The notes below the pieces were generated by a model. That model saw only the letters and a list, made by a program, of their open reading frames with translations, made no database searches and was not told the origin of the DNA. The translations under genes were made by a program, and so were the position numbers. A stretch of 64,000 nt of DNA from Lithospermum erythrorhizon (taxonomy: Eukaryota > Streptophyta > Magnoliopsida > Boraginales > Boraginaceae): positions 2,501 to 66,500 of the forward strand of contig JADFUC010001935.1 of assembly GCA_019722365.1 (NCBI GenBank), read 5' to 3'. This document shows, in pieces, positions 10,863-24,109 of this stretch; the first letter of the stretch is position 1; the number at the start of each line of letters is the position of its first letter.

Positions 10863-13800
10863 GTGAGAATGAGCTTGCGCTTATGTCCCAGTCTAAGACC
10901 TAAATGGATCGTAAGAAAATCCATCCCCTCATACTGCCCAACCCCTGAGGACCCAATCACGTTGGGTACCTCGAATGAAATTGAAATTTGTGTTGTAGGG
11001 CATTTCGTCGAGAAAGAAAACCTTTGGATGGTGGATAGCGGATGTTCAAGGCATATGACGGAGATGCCTCGCTCTTTTTAAAAGCTTGGAAAGCAGGCGG
11101 TTGGAAGCGTAAAGGATTCGCAAACAAACGAAACCGCCAAAATCACAGGTAAAGGATGTATTGGTAAGAAGGTTGTTTCAAAATTAAAAATACTTTGCCT
11201 TGTTGATGGCGTGAAATTTAATTTGCTAAGTGTGAGCGATTGTGTGAAAATGATTATGAAGTTAAGTTTCAAAACACGCAGTGTATTATTTCCAAAATCG
11301 TCATCTTCGTTTGTTGTACATGGTTATCGTCCGAATAATGTGTGACATATGTTAGTACAGTTCGGTTGGAAGCTGAAGTAATATTTGCATGAATGGTACA
11401 TGATAGCGTGAGTTTGTGGCGTCGTCGGTTGGGCCGTACTAATTATCGAAATATTGCTCCCAAATTGCTAAAAACTCACATGTTAGAGGCTACCTAATCT
11501 CGTATAAAAGGTTAAAACTTTGCGATGCATGTCATTTCGGTAAATGCATAAATCGTCGTTTAAGCCTTTAAAATCTTATTTGTCGAGCCGTAATGCTTGA
11601 TTTGCTACGTATGGACTTGTTTGGTGAGATGGATATTGAGAGTTTAGGTGGCTCTAAATATATGTTTTATTTATGTGGGCGATTACTCGGGTTTACTTGG
11701 TAATTGGCGCTGCTAACATAAAAGTGATGCGTTTTAAAGAGTTTGCTAAGTTGTGTAGAAGGTCATGAGAGAGCGAAAAGGGTTCAAAATCAAGGCCATA
11801 AGGAGGCGATCACGGAGGTGAGTTCGAAAATGAGGAGTTGATATGTTTTGTGAGGATATGGAATCAACACAACTTTTGGCCTGAACACCTCGACAAAATG
11901 GAGTCGTGGAATGAAAGAATAGGACTATTCAAGAAATGAGTCGCGCCCGTGTTGAATGGCCTTGGCTGCCAAAAGTACTTTGAGGACATCTTAGTGGTGT
12001 AAGCGTCTTCACCTTGTCAGCCAGGGTATTTCTAAGACCTATTCTTGATAAGACTCCTTCACGAGAACTTTGGTATGGTAAGATCCCTCGTATTGATTAC
12101 TTCAAAGTTTTGGATGTAAATGCTTTATTCTAAACACCAAAGAGAATGGGTGGGAGAAAATTGTGGCTAAATCACAATGAGGCAATCTTTCTTGGTTATT
12201 AAGCAGTAAGGCATATATCGTCTAAATAAAAGGATCAATGTGTGTGAGAATCTATTCATGTTAACTTTTGAATCTAATCCGTTTGTTGAGAAAGTTGTAT
12301 TAGATGAGGATGATTCATTAGATGTTAATGTGGATGGGAATTCTCAAAGAATTCAGTAGTATAAAGAAACCCAATGAAGCAGGAAGCATCGATTATGGGG
12401 GAGCAAACTAATAATCATCGTGACATGAGATGTGGATGATTATCTCCGTAGGCGGACACGAAGATCTTCTAGGAAGCCTTGAGAATGCATCAAGAAATCA
12501 TCCCCGGATCGTTAGTGATATCTCAAAGGGGTAACTACTCGATCCTCTACAAATAATGTTTAACAAAAGCCCAGTGCTTTGTATCCCAGTAGTGCCTCTT
12601 AATATTAAACAAGCTCTAGAAGATCGGTTGGATTTTATCTAATACCAAAAAGAACTTGAACAATTTGAAAGATGTAAAGTTTGGCATTTAGTTGAAAAAC
12701 CTTTCAATAAAACCATTATTGGGACAAAATGGGTTTTTAGAAATAAACTTGACGAAACGGTGTTGTTTTAGTAAATAAAAGTCGTCTTGTTGTTCAAGGT
12801 TATAATCAAGTCGAAGGAGTCGATTTTGATGAAACTTTTGCTCCGGTGGCTAGGTTGGAATCCATTCGTATTATTACAGCGCCGCCGATCGCATGGATTT
12901 AATACGCCCAAATGGATGTCAAAAGCGCATTTCTAAATGGTTTCTTAGATGAGGATTTTGTAAAACAACCTCCGGGTTTTGAAAGATCTAATTATCCTCG
13001 TTTTCAAACTAGATAAAGCACTACGGTTTAAAACAAGCACCTAGAGGCTTGGTATGAGAGGGTTAAGCACACGTTTAGTTGCGAATGGGTTCCAAGAAGG
13101 AAAGCTTGATTCACGCTTTTCCTTAAAACAAACATCTACGTAGTAGTTCCAGGTATGTCATTGATATTGTTTTCCCAGGAGAGTTACACTAATAATTTTG
13201 TTGTGTGAAGAATTTGCTAAAATGATGTAGTGAGTTCGAGATGGCGTGATGGGAGGTGAATTTCTTCACCGGACTCCAAGTAAAGCAAATGAGTGGAGCT
13301 GACATATTCATAAGCCAAAGCAAGTTCTCGAAAGAACTCATAAAGAAATTCGGGATGGGAAGATGCAAAAGTGATCGAGGGCACCCGTATGGGCATCATG
13401 AGAAGCTAGACAGGTGACGAATGCTTGATGTCGATGAGACAAAATATCGAGGTATGATTGGTAGTCTTAACTTTATCTTACGGCTTAGACCGATATTATG
13501 TTTTAGTGTGTTTGTGTGCTGCGTTTTGAAGCATGTCCCAAAGTCTCATCTTAAGCGGTTAAAAGGATCACTTGGTCGTGAAAGGGACAATTGACTATAG
13601 GCTTGGTATCCGATGAGCAAAACTTTGAGCTTGTATGCAGGATACTTTCGGATCGCGGATTTCTGGGATGCACACTTGATAGGAAGAATACCAGTGGGGC
13701 GTGTCCTTTAACCCAGGACATAGCACCGCCTCAGCTCGAATTACAGCGAAGCAAAATAGTGTTGCATTGTCAACGGCGGAGGCCGAATATGTGGCGATCG

Positions 13801-14000
13801 GGGAATTGTGTGTTCTTCGGTACTTTGGATGAAAGCGAGCAGGAGGATTTCGGGATCAAATATGAACAAGTTCGGTGTTATATAAATATTGCCAGAGAAT
13901 CGGTCTGTACTCAAGGACCAAAAACACGTCGAGAAATTAAATCATCGCTTCATCCGGGACCATGTGCGAAACATTGATCTCGAGTTAGGTAGGGACAAAT
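10863..14000 (+). pseudogene. copia pol remnant: PR-IN-RT-RNaseH
   Basis: The order is diagnostic of Ty1/copia. Protease: WMVDSGCSRHMT at about 11.03 kb, with the catalytic DSG. Integrase zinc finger: CDACHFGKC near 11.53 kb, then LDLLRMDLFGEM near 11.6 kb. Reverse transcriptase: [12 protein letters not shown] and [16 protein letters not shown] at 12.72-12.87 kb, YAQMDVKSAFLNGFLDE near 12.91 kb, YGLKQAPRG near 13.02 kb and a remnant of the YVDDI active-site strand near 13.15 kb. RNase H: GCTLDRKNTSGACPL near 13.66 kb and STAEAEYVAIGELC near 13.77 kb, then a tail resembling HHFIRDHV. Stops and frameshifts occur every 100-300 bp, so it is not functional. Confidence 0.85.
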
Positions 14001-14399
14001 GGTCTTCAACTTGAGAGACATCTTCACTGAAACCACTACCGGAGGATCAATTTAACCGTATTAAAGGCGTAGGCTAGGGATCATGATCTTTCTAGTAAAG
14101 TAATTTTATCTTATTATGCCATGCTTCGTCTTGTATGTTGTTGCGTACTCGTCTTAAAATTATGTACATGTTGTTATATTGGGATGATGAGCCAAATGAT
14201 AAAATTGTCCAAAATGGTTGTGGATTGGATTGGTTGAGGTTGCTAAGTGGATATTGAGTTATGATTGCGTGTGTTTATTGAAGATATTGGTGATTTGGGA
14301 TGTTGGTTGTTTGCTTTGATTGGATGTGCTTGGGTTGTTTTGAGAGTCTATTTGTGGAGATTTGCTTGATGGGTGTTGTGTCAGCTTGTGGATGTATGA

Positions 14400-14800
14400 A
14401 TGGTCTTTTGTGTGTGTGGGATCGAGACCTCGCCGTGACCCCTGGTCGATGAGGTCAGTGGATGAGGAGCACCGATGCGGCCGCCGAGACCCGAATGCTG
14501 CCGATGAGGTCTCGTCAAAAACATCTCGATCGTGGGACCCGGCAAGAGACCCCCCTGCCGAATAGGTCAGATGGGGTGTTAAAGAACTTTGCCCAATATT
14601 GTAAAAGCCGAGACCCCGTGAGACCCGAAGTACTACCGATGAGGTCTCGAGCAAAAAGACCCCCATCGTCGAGACCCATGAGACCACATATAGAATAGAT
14701 ACCGATGGCGGTTATAACCGCCCGATAAGCGCCCCGTCGAGACACCATGTGGGACCCCAGGTCTCGAATGAGTCTCGATAGACTCCAATCTATATATATA
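14400..14800 (+). repeat. Internal block of GAGACC/GAGGTC repeats plus TATA
   Basis: GC-rich DNA made of short words GAGACC, CGATGAGGTC and GTCGAGACC in both orientations, ending in a TATATATATA run at 14,791-14,800. The same kind of block followed by a TATA box occurs inside both LTRs (8,240-8,460 and 17,285-17,510). It sits just upstream of the ORF3-like region and could be a duplicated LTR promoter segment. Confidence 0.5.
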
Positions 14801-14936
14801 CCATTTCAGCCGTTTTCAACTTTCATTTTGATAGCCTGATTCAAAAATTTCCAACCACTAATTCACAATCCATCGTTCAACCATTTCCTTCACGTATTCA
14901 TCAAAATTCACAAATTTTACAATTAAAATTGCTACA

Positions 14937-16560
14937 TTGCCTTTCTTTAACCTAAACTCCATTCCCTATTTCAAATTTCTCACAAAAAAAATAATACCCA
15001 ACCTACCAAGCTTGACCCAAAAGAGAGACGAGGACCCAAAACCCAAAATCTTCAAACGAGTACGTCTTATACGAGGTGGGGATTCCTCGAAATCCAGAGC
15101 TTATGAAAATGTGAATCAATTGCTCTCTAGAGGAGGGAAAGTGGAAACGGCAAACCCAGTATCTTTGATACCATTTACTACTATGATTGATGGAGGAGAT
15201 TTGGAGGGTACTCAGTGCAGGAGTAGTGAGGGGTGAGAAATGGGGAGAAGTTCTTTTGTAAGTCCTCAGGCCTCTTCCGGATTGAGTTTATTTCTTTTAG
15301 CAGACATGTTATTGTCGCGCCACAGTAGTAACAATTTGAACATTAAGTTGGAGTTTGGTGGTAGATGCTACAGTATAAGTTGAAAAATTTTAAAGATGAT
15401 TTCGGGGTTGTACGGAAATGGATTTACCAAGTTATCTTTGTGTGGATATGTGGCCTCGAGTGAGGAGATTGGAGTCGGCGGAAGATGTATTGGTGGTTGA
15501 ATAACGGTCATAGATTTAGAAATGGTTATAGAAAGAAAGGGGTAGTTGATTGCCTTGCTTGCACTTGTATACGGGGGAGGCAAGGTTTGTGAACACTTGT
15601 TGTGTAAAGTCATTGGTTCCCGTGGGTTCTCAGGATAGGAATCCGAGTCGGGTTGTGAACTCCGCGAGCACACAATTCTTGCGTCGCTGACGGATAAATC
15701 TCGCTCTTGTTTGCCTTTCGTATGCGGCATTCGATAGGCAATCTGAGAAGGCGGCAACCGCTTCCTTGCGGGATCTTTATCACAGCTAGCGTCGGAATCT
15801 TGGGAGGAGATAGGGTGTTTCGAGGGTATGCCAAGAATTGGAGGCAGCGTGAATCACCCAAGGTACTTCGGGACTTGCGCGTCAGCATGTCGCAATGTCG
15901 ACTTTGGTGGAGGTGGGAAGCTAAGATTGCGAGCCGTGAAGATAGAAAGGCCGTATTTAAACGCACATGGGAGGAAATGGTTGAGAGAGGTAGATGAGCT
16001 TTGGAGGATCGGTGTTTTCGGATGATGAGGGATGATGGCGGCGAGGACCGAGATGGCGAGGATGATGATGATGATGTGGGGAGATGATGATGGCGGTGGC
16101 AGTAGGTCTCACCGAGGGAAGTGAGGAGTAAAACATTTGAGACCACGAGGCAAGACTAAATGACATTGTTAGAAGCCAAGCAAAATAGGTGAGGGAGAAT
16201 CAAAGGGATTATCATCAAAGAAAACAAAGCTTAAAGATTATGTAGAAAGGTATGAAATTCCTCTACTTGTTTTAGCGATAGTAATGAAAGTTGAAGAGCC
16301 CACAAAAGTATTTGGCTACTTGGATGATGAGGGAGACGAGGTGGGCGATAGGATCCGGCGTTGCGGGTCCGTCTATGTGATGGTGCCTCTCCCCGGGATT
16401 AAGGATCGAAGACTACATCCTTGATGATGATGAGGGCAGCCGGACGGTATGGGATCACTTGCTGACGAAACTGTGGCGGAGGTCCGAAGATCAATTGAAG
16501 GGACTTTGATGGCTTGGACCAATTGTCTTGTTTATGCTTATTTATGACTTGTTTAGAGCT
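14937..16560 (+). pseudogene. ORF3-like region of the copia element
   Basis: Between RNase H and the PPT. It opens with a 99-codon frame rich in Lys/Arg (KPKIFKRVRLIRGG) and continues as overlapping broken frames, then an Asp-rich stretch near 16.03-16.08 kb. Large plant copia elements often carry an extra 3' ORF here. I recognise no domain; an env-like or captured host sequence are both possible. Confidence 0.35.
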
Positions 16561-16590
16561 TGTTTTTATACCCACTTTTGTGACGATCTC

Positions 16591-16602
16591 AAAGGGGGAG
16601 AA
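16591..16602 (+). promoter_or_regulatory. Polypurine tract
   Basis: AAAGGGGGAGAA directly before the start of the right LTR (TGATTAGAC at 16,603). It is the expected plus-strand primer site and sets the orientation of the element. Confidence 0.75.
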
Positions 16603-18209
16603 TGATTAGACTTATGCTTTTGTTGGTTTTTTATTGTTTAGTTTTCTTATGCAGCTGGCTGTTGGATGTTTTTTTTTTTTATAATAAAACTTTGTGTTGG
16701 TGTTTTTATTATCTATCGTGTGCCGTCTCTTTATGTGTGTGCTTGTTTCGTACTTATATCGTCCATGGATGTTTTTGTTCATAAGAAAACATTGGGAATA
16801 ATGTTAGGGGCGTCATTTTATGTTTGTTTTTCTTCCCCACTTAGCGTAAATTGATTTGTTATCATCAAGGGAGTTTGTTGAATAATGAGTTCCATTCAGA
16901 CCTATTTTGAAGATAGGTGTTTAATCGAACTAATCCGTTTCGGTGAACATGTATTGAGGGTTTTATTCCTAAATAAGTTCAAATCTTTAAAATTGTTGAT
17001 CGGAAGTCGGAGGCTCGTTGATGGGTCAAAGCATGAAACCTTCAGGAGCTCGTGTTCTTCTTTTTATAGGCGTTTGTAAGGAAACTCTCTTTTAAGTATT
17101 TTGTAGTTTTAAATTTGTGAGTATAGACTTTTGCCATTTAAACTTAATTGTGTTTGAAAAATGAAGGTCCGTAGTTTCAAATCTTAAGTATAGATTGATT
17201 CATAGTTAAGTCACAAATGCAATGAGCGTGGCATTTTGTTTGAAATTAGCTTAAACGATAATTATTTGGAATTGACACTATGAACCAGAAGCCAGGAGAC
17301 CGCCGAGGTCTGCGAGGTCGCGATGTCGAGACCCGCGAGACCCGGTCTCATTAAGTCCCGATGATCGAGACAGACCTCGACGTCCCACTGAGCGGAAGCT
17401 TACTAGCGGGTGCCACACAGTCCGTCGAGGGGTAATCGGAGACACAGTATTACTCGATAGGGTCGCTTGATGAACTCTTTTCGGCTCAAATTTTGTGCAC
17501 TATATAAGCCCCCTCTTTTGAAACCTAAACAACTTTGCAACTATTTGGGCCCCTAATTTACAGACATTTATTTCTTTTGATAAACAAAGGCAAAAGTCAT
17601 AACTCTAAAAGAACATTGCTTAAATCTTTATTGAAAGGAGTTTCCTAGTTGTGTGAACAATTAGATTTCATACCGAGCATTTATTGTTTTGGTGAAATCT
17701 TATTATTGGGAAGCATAGGGTTACTATTGAGTTGGTAGTACTTTGAAATCTAGGTATGTTCTTGGGTTCCCGATCTAGGTTGATTGGGGAGTTGAAATCG
17801 CTAGCGGGTAGCTTAGGTCATTGAGTGGAGACTAAGTGTTTGATAATAGGCTTGAGAGAAGTTGCTTGTGTGTAATCAAACATTTCTTGGCGCTGAATTA
17901 TCTTTGCCAAAATCCGAGTTGGAAGCCGTGATTGACGATAGGGAACTTGGCTTCGGCCCAATATCTTAATGTATTGTATTTTAACTTCTTCGCCCCTCTT
18001 TACTTTAAGTCGTCATTATATTATTACTAATCATTTTGTTGTTTTATTGTTGACTAATCATTCTGTGACTTAGGTTATCGGGTTATCCATTTAGAACATA
18101 TTCTTATTATTTTGTAATTCCGTTGTTCAAATTAAAATCTTGAAGAAAAGGGAATAATTTAACGTAAAACCTTATTAGCACATACAAGGGTTTGAATCAC
18201 AGGCTAACA
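16603..18209 (+). repeat. Right (3') LTR of the copia element
   Basis: About 1.6 kb, starting TG after the PPT and ending ...GGCTAACA. It contains the GAGACC-rich block at 17,285-17,470 and a TATATAAG box at 17,501-17,508 that would start element transcription in the left copy. It differs from the left LTR by many substitutions and small indels, so the insertion is old. Confidence 0.75.
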
Positions 18210-18483
18210 TCTACGACCTATTTTTTCTTCTTTAATTTGAATATTGCATGAAAATTCGGTATATTTTTAATGTTTCATTCTTCTATCAATGAAGGTACAC
18301 AAGTAAAAAAATATATCTTTTAATTACTGTGCAAAACTACAGAACTGACAGTAAAAGCGAAAAGAGTATAAATGCAAAGACTTGCTATAAATAGTTTCGT
18401 CTTTTCACAAAATCCATATCTTCTTCCATCTTATATGCTCAAGAATACGTTACCACTAAAATTAATAATCGCAACAGTATGCT

Positions 18484-18600
18484 CCAAGGGTGTAGTTTAG
18501 TGGTAAGTGGCACTTGCGGGTTTAGAATGTGAGATAATACTTTCTTTGAAATCTTTGCATGGATTGCCGATTCGTACATATATATTATTGCTTAAAAAAA
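18484..18600 (+). mobile_element. Possible tRNA-derived SINE
   Basis: Begins GGGTGTAGTTTAGTGGTAAG, which resembles a tRNA box A, with a weak box B-like GCGGGTTTAGAATG about 30 bp on, and ends in a run of seven A. Flanking target duplications are not clear. A 16-bp repeat (ACATATATATTATTGC) occurs just before and after the A-run. It could also be an old tRNA fragment. Confidence 0.3.
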
Positions 18601-21590
18601 TCACAACATTACATATATATTATTGCCATAATTTCAATGAGATTTTCAACCAAGAACTTATCATACTAAACCAATATTATTGTTGGAAATATGAGATATT
18701 TGAAATAATCTTAAGTTGAAGCCCGATTAGATTGTATAACCGATGAACTTCGTTTAAGTTTAAGTTTGGCATATCGTTCAATTATATGATAATGTTAAGT
18801 ATTAGGATACTTTCGATGTGACCTTGCAGTATGATGAGCTTCTTGAGTCGACTCATAATTAATATACTATCAAATAATGTTGGGATAATAGTTATTAATT
18901 GTATGGTTTTTGTCAATCGGCCACAAGGTCAACTGCGTCTGACGAAATCCAGTCATAAATTTAAGTATAACTTTTGAGTTAAAATAGGATTGTATGAAAC
19001 ATTGGAACGAAATTCAATAGTTGAAAATCACTCCATGTTCGACTAAAATGGGGATAAGGGATAGAGGTTTCAGAATGTTCTCTTTAAAAACTTTGAGATG
19101 TCTTGATTTTAGGGATAAGAAGTGGGATTGCAGATACTGCCAGTTTAACTAAATAGGAAAGGAGGTGGAAGAGTTTTCGCCACTTCTCTTTGAGGGCCTA
19201 AAAAGTAGGGTATTTGATGTCTTTATAAAAGCCAACTTTTGGAGATGAAAACTTGCTCATTCATTTTTTATATTCACTTTTCCTTTGAGTAATAGTGAAA
19301 GGCAAAAGTTCTCTCTCCGCCAGATTCTTTTAGTAGACCCGGTCGTGGGAAGAGCCACTTGGTTTTTTACGCCTGACCACAAATCTCTGAGTTTAATATT
19401 TTTAAAGGAGTTAGTAAAACTCCCGGAGGTTTTGTTAAACAAGTTGGTGTGGTGATTCTTATAGGCATTACACTTTGGATCCTCGAGGATTTCAGACAAA
19501 TTATTCGTTCTTTATACAATTATTTTAGAAGAATGAATTTTTATGCTTTTGTCTCTTTAATTATTATTTATGCAACTAATAGTGATCATGGGATTCATAT
19601 CAATAGTATTTTAGAATATTATTTATACGATAGAATCTCCAACAATTATTACCTTATTACACGATCTAAATTTAGATGGATGAGAATGAAAAAGTGGTGT
19701 AATTTAATCTTCAAAAACAATACGCGTGAAACATGTACCAAGAGTTGACATTGTTTTCTGACGATGTGTGATAAATACGGATCTACGCGAGGAGTAATCT
19801 GAACCAAATTGTAGCCCATGAGGCATTTATACAGATGTTAGAGACGAATTGGTATAACGAGGTTGTTCAGACGATGATCAACAAATACGTCAGGTCGATG
19901 CAACGATCTTTGTGATACATGTTGTTATTCAGTACTAGTGACACTTGGAATAATAGTTTATTCTGATAAACACGACAATACAATAAAGTAAAAGCGACAG
20001 GAATTTTGTTATCACGGTTCGGTGAAACTCTTCACATATGCGGGGGCGAAGTGCCTTGTGGAAGGATACTGAGTATATGATTGAGATTTGAAAATAAGGA
20101 GGACTTATCTCATGAGGATACCACATGGCTTATCCTCTTCCAACAATGTCGAGCTGGGCTCCACGAGATTGACATTACCTCACTTCGAACTCCTTGAGCT
20201 TCCTTGATATAACAAGGAATCCTGATTTGTGAGATCCACCATTTATCACTACAGAAACTTAAGTTTGTCATGATTGTGAGATTATTTCATTTATACGACT
20301 CTTATAAATTCAGGCTACCAGGATAGATGCAGGTAGCGATCGCGGACAACGTAGTCTGACAGTAACTCTGAACACATCTATTTTACATAGGAGAACTTAT
20401 GGCGTAGCTTTCTGTCTGATTGACCTAACTCGAATATTCATAAAAATAAGTATATGGGGCATGAGGATGATCTACAATAAATGTCTTCTTGATCGTTTAT
20501 AGAGAAAAACTTTCACATGAAGGTTTCCTGTTCAAGTATGTGTTAAAGAAATCCTCGATATGTCATTATCTACAGGGTTGCCGGCTCTTAGCTTGATTAC
20601 CGCTGAAATCCATGACTACTGAATCCGCGTTTAGAAGCCCCGAGGTCAAAATAAAGACATGATTAGGTTTTCGATGTAAATGCCCATTCGAAGCACACGA
20701 TCTGACGGCTATTTGTTACAACATCATTTAACAACGGTTGGTCTGGCTTGATTTCGGAGAAGCGGTGATTCAAAGCTCAAATCTTTTTCCTTTTCTTGGG
20801 AATGACGATCGCGATCTTGAACCGTATGTATGAAAATACATGGTAAGCAAGCGAAAAACATAGCCAATTAGCCGCACTACTCAGGAGATCAATAGACAAA
20901 AGATAATTAAAGTCAACTTCCAAAAGTAAATCCTCATCGTTGACCAGTTTTACTACTTCCTCCATTTTTTCATTTATCGTTCTAGTAATTTGCACATGAA
21001 TTAAAGAAAATAAAAAGTAGTCAAAAAATATATTGAAAATGTAAAATAACAATTATTTAAAATTATATTATTGATTGGTTGATAGTTTCATAATAAAGTA
21101 GTCGAAAAGATAAATTGAAAATATAGAAATCTGATTTTTTATCTTTAGAATAGCAAATATTTTGAAACAAAATATTTAATTTAGAATGAAAAATAAAATA
21201 ATGGAGAAAGTATTATGTTACAAGTCACTTAGCCATATTCAACGGTCTTAGATGAAAAAACTTGACAATGAACTTTTAGCATCTTTTGGACTCTGTTGTC
21301 TACAAATGGAGAAAATGACAAAGATGATCAAAGTCAAATTACAAAACCCCTCGTGCTGTTTTGCAATCTATCGTGTTACAAGTCAATTACCAAGATTCAA
21401 CTGATCAAATGTATAAAGGTGACGGGCCAAGTATATAATTGACTTTTTGCCAAGTTAATCTTTTTGGACTCTTGTCTTTATATGAAAATCTTTCATCATC
21501 TAGATAAACTGCATCGAATTGTGGACTTTTGGAAGGAAACTAAATGTAGTCAACGTTACCATACTAATTAAATACGGAATCATTGTAATA
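18601..21590. other. Intergenic and old repeat DNA; no gene seen
   Basis: No supported gene. The part at about 19.95-20.3 kb contains CACGGTTCGGTGAAAC and similar words that I associate with old copia-type LTRs in plants, without visible boundaries. The longest frames are AT-rich and show no known domain. Confidence 0.4.
21217..21530. repeat. Degenerate direct repeat of about 158 bp
   Basis: GTTACAAGTCACTTAGCC at 21,217 recurs as GTTACAAGTCAATTACC at 21,375, and TTTTGGACTCTG/TTTTTGGACTCTTG recur at a similar spacing. Two diverged copies in tandem. Confidence 0.5.
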
Positions 21591-21593
21591 ACC

Positions 21594-24109
21594 CGTTCGA
21601 TTGATTTCAGTATAATAATATTAATTAAATAAGAATTTATTTGAAGCGGTTATATTATAATTTAGTAGTAGTAGGCGGGGATAATTAAGGTTAAAGTTAG
21701 ATCGTTAAAGTCGTTTGATAAGCTACGTCCCAATTTGAAATGAACTGAAACAAATGTAGCTTAGAAACTTGCCAAGTGTTAAGTAATTTATTGTTCCTTT
21801 ATTAAGCACCGAAACCTGTAGTCGTCTCTCATTCTGCAATTAGCCATTTGGGGACTGGCAACCAAGGCAAGAATTTTTCTGCTTAGTTCTTGTTTTGTTC
21901 AGCACATTAAGATCCTCAAGTTGATTATTAAAGAGGCTTCCGTATTAACACTTACAAATTTGAGGTATGAAGTTAGGTTTGAGTTGATTTTTAATGTTTG
22001 TCTTTTGTTGACTTTTGGCATAACTCAAATTTTATGATGTTTTCTAAATTCGTTATGGGTGCTATGATGTATATAGAGTGGTAATTCGCTGATTTAGGGT
22101 TGTTTGAGAATGTTAGAATGGGTTGACTTTTTAAGTTATAATTTGAAACTTTTTATTTATAAGACTTTTAAATGTGTAGGGGATTTGATTTGGGACACTT
22201 GTGTAGTTATTGTAAGGTTAAATTATGATTTAAAATTAGATTAAAGGGGTTAGGTTGAAAAAAGTGTGATTTGTAAGTTGAGTTGTAATTGATATTTTTG
22301 GAGTATAATTGTTAATTATGAACTGAGGGTTAAATAGAATGACACATATAGATTGATATGAAATGTTAAAGTGATAAGGTGGAAATTCTGGGGGAGCCAG
22401 GTGGGTTGTGTCAAGCCCAGGGTTATTATTCGTTGTTTATCGAGTCATTGTAGACCGTTTAAATCGTTCCACTAAAAAATTCGGTTGTGTATCTTAGGCC
22501 GCCCAGTATAGTAGTGAGTTTTGATTATGCACTTTACAGGTGTTTTGTTAGGGGCGTTGATCGTGGAAAGGCCGATTCTTAGTGATTGTGTTTTAGTTTT
22601 TGGCAGTACTTATCTCGCGAGGCCTGCTTTTACGTCTTTACTTTTAAATTGTGTGAACATGTCATTGTGTTATGATTGTAGAGAATGATATACATGTCAT
22701 TGTGGGATGATTATGTGAAAATGGTATCCATGTAATTGTTAATATGTTTAATGTGCGTTTGTGTGAACGTGTTGTGATTTATGCAGTATATTTAGTAGAT
22801 TAAAGATTTGCTTGAGGTAGCTTCTTGGCTTGAACTCTGACTTATGTTTTGATTTATGGCACTTGTAAAACACGGTTGTTTCTGACCAAACTTGTCGGCC
22901 AGCCATGTATTTAAATGGCACATCGACGGTAGTAAATTGATTTATGATTGTGAGATGTTTTAGGCTGTGTGCTTTGATATTATTTGGGAGTAGAGTAGTT
23001 GGTTGTGAGGTGATGGTTGTGACTTTGGGGTGACTTGAGTGCACCGGATATGACCTATAGTTGGGATGATTAGGGGTTAGGTGACTCTCTGGCTTCCTTG
23101 GGGATATGGCTTGGCTATCTTCTGGGGTAAAAGAGCGTTATGACTCTTTCGATCATTTTTGTTGTGTGTGCATTTTTCAGTGTGGCCTTATACTACGGTA
23201 AAAGTGCGGTTGGCACTTATCTTTGATATATCAGAGCGGTATGAGTCTTTATGATCAACTTTCTTTGCGTAGCCGATTGTGAACATACTCGGTATAAGTG
23301 CGGTTTGGCACTTATGCTTCGGTATAAGGGGCCGGTGTTTATTAGCGATTGGTCCGTTTCCTGTGGTGACCCAGTTGACATTAGAGTTGGTACTTGTGGG
23401 GATATGAGGAAATGGGAGGTTTGATGTTAAGTCATGTCGTTGTTAGTCTACATGTGGTTGTTTTTGGAGTGATTGTGTGCTTATTGGGGCACTACATTAT
23501 GTCTTAACATGTAAATTGCAGAGACCTCTTTGGAATGTATTGTATGGCTTATTAAGCGATGCGGATATATAAGTATTTATTAAATTATTTGACTAGTATT
23601 ATAATATTATGCTATTACCAAATTCAGTATGGTTTAAGTTTTCACTTTAAGCTTGGCAGAACTTTTCCTCTTTTCGCTTTGGGCGGCATTTCATTTATTA
23701 CCCGAGGTTGGCGAATTGGCTAGTTGAGCGGGGAGGCATTCGGAAGTTTGTTCAGTGGCTAGAGTGAGCGTCGGGTGGGTGAGGATCACTGTGATCTCGT
23801 TTGATGTGTTGTCAACTTAGTTTTTATTGTATTTCATTTCAAACTTTTAGCGTGGTCGGCAATTTTTTGTATTCGAGATTCTGATCTTTACTACTTTAGC
23901 ATTCTTGTTCTTTGGGATATAGTATATATATGGAGTTGGTTGGTTAGATGTAAACGTGGATTGTAAAGTTCATTTTTTGAGAATTTGAATAGTAGTAATT
24001 TTGGATGAAAGCAATTAATCTTTTAAGGTAAATCAATTAGTGGCTACAAGTGTTCGAGGATTATAATGATTACCGACAGGCGGCCCAGGCGCAGGGCGGA
24101 ATCGTGCCA
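21594..24109 (+). mobile_element. Solo LTR 1 of a long-LTR family
   Basis: Starts TGTAATAACCCG and aligns in order with the LTRs at 37,038-39,603 and about 53,026-55,461: the TTGACTTTT.. stretch, the TTATAAGACTTT word, the minisatellite of the form CGGTATAAG(T/A)GCGGT (23,120-23,340), the GGATATAGTATATATATGG stretch and the end GGATTATAA..CGACA. No internal region or second LTR is nearby, hence a solo LTR. The start motif and 2.5-kb size fit Ty3/gypsy chromoviruses of the Tekay/Del kind; that is an inference. A target duplication is not clear, so the right edge is approximate. Confidence 0.6.

Larger units (their letters stand above)
7690..18209 (+). mobile_element. Decayed Ty1/copia LTR retrotransposon with long LTRs
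   Basis: Two direct repeats (about 7.7-9.17 kb and 16.60-18.21 kb) bound an internal region with a tRNA-Met-type primer site, gag with a zinc-knuckle remnant, protease, integrase, reverse transcriptase and RNase H in copia order, and a polypurine tract. All coding parts are on the plus strand and broken by many small indels and stops. About 2.5 kb lies between RNase H and the PPT, more than a minimal copia element has. The GGGGGAG-type PPT, long LTRs and extra 3' region resemble Sireviruses or other large plant copia lineages; that lineage call is an inference. The base after the right LTR starts TCTAC, but no matching left target duplication was found. Confidence 0.85.

Noticed and set aside
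14259..14687. A 142-codon minus-strand frame, overlapped by several others
   Set aside because: The GAGACC/GAGGTC repeats are low in stops in all frames, so frames on both strands are open by composition.
15610..16146. A 178-codon minus-strand frame rich in Ser and His
   Set aside because: It is antisense to the ORF3-like region, and its composition (His and Ser runs) mirrors the Asp-rich codons on the other strand.
20777..21052. A 91-codon minus-strand frame with hydrophobic segments
   Set aside because: No domain recognised and no splice context. The hydrophobic runs come from AT-rich sequence.
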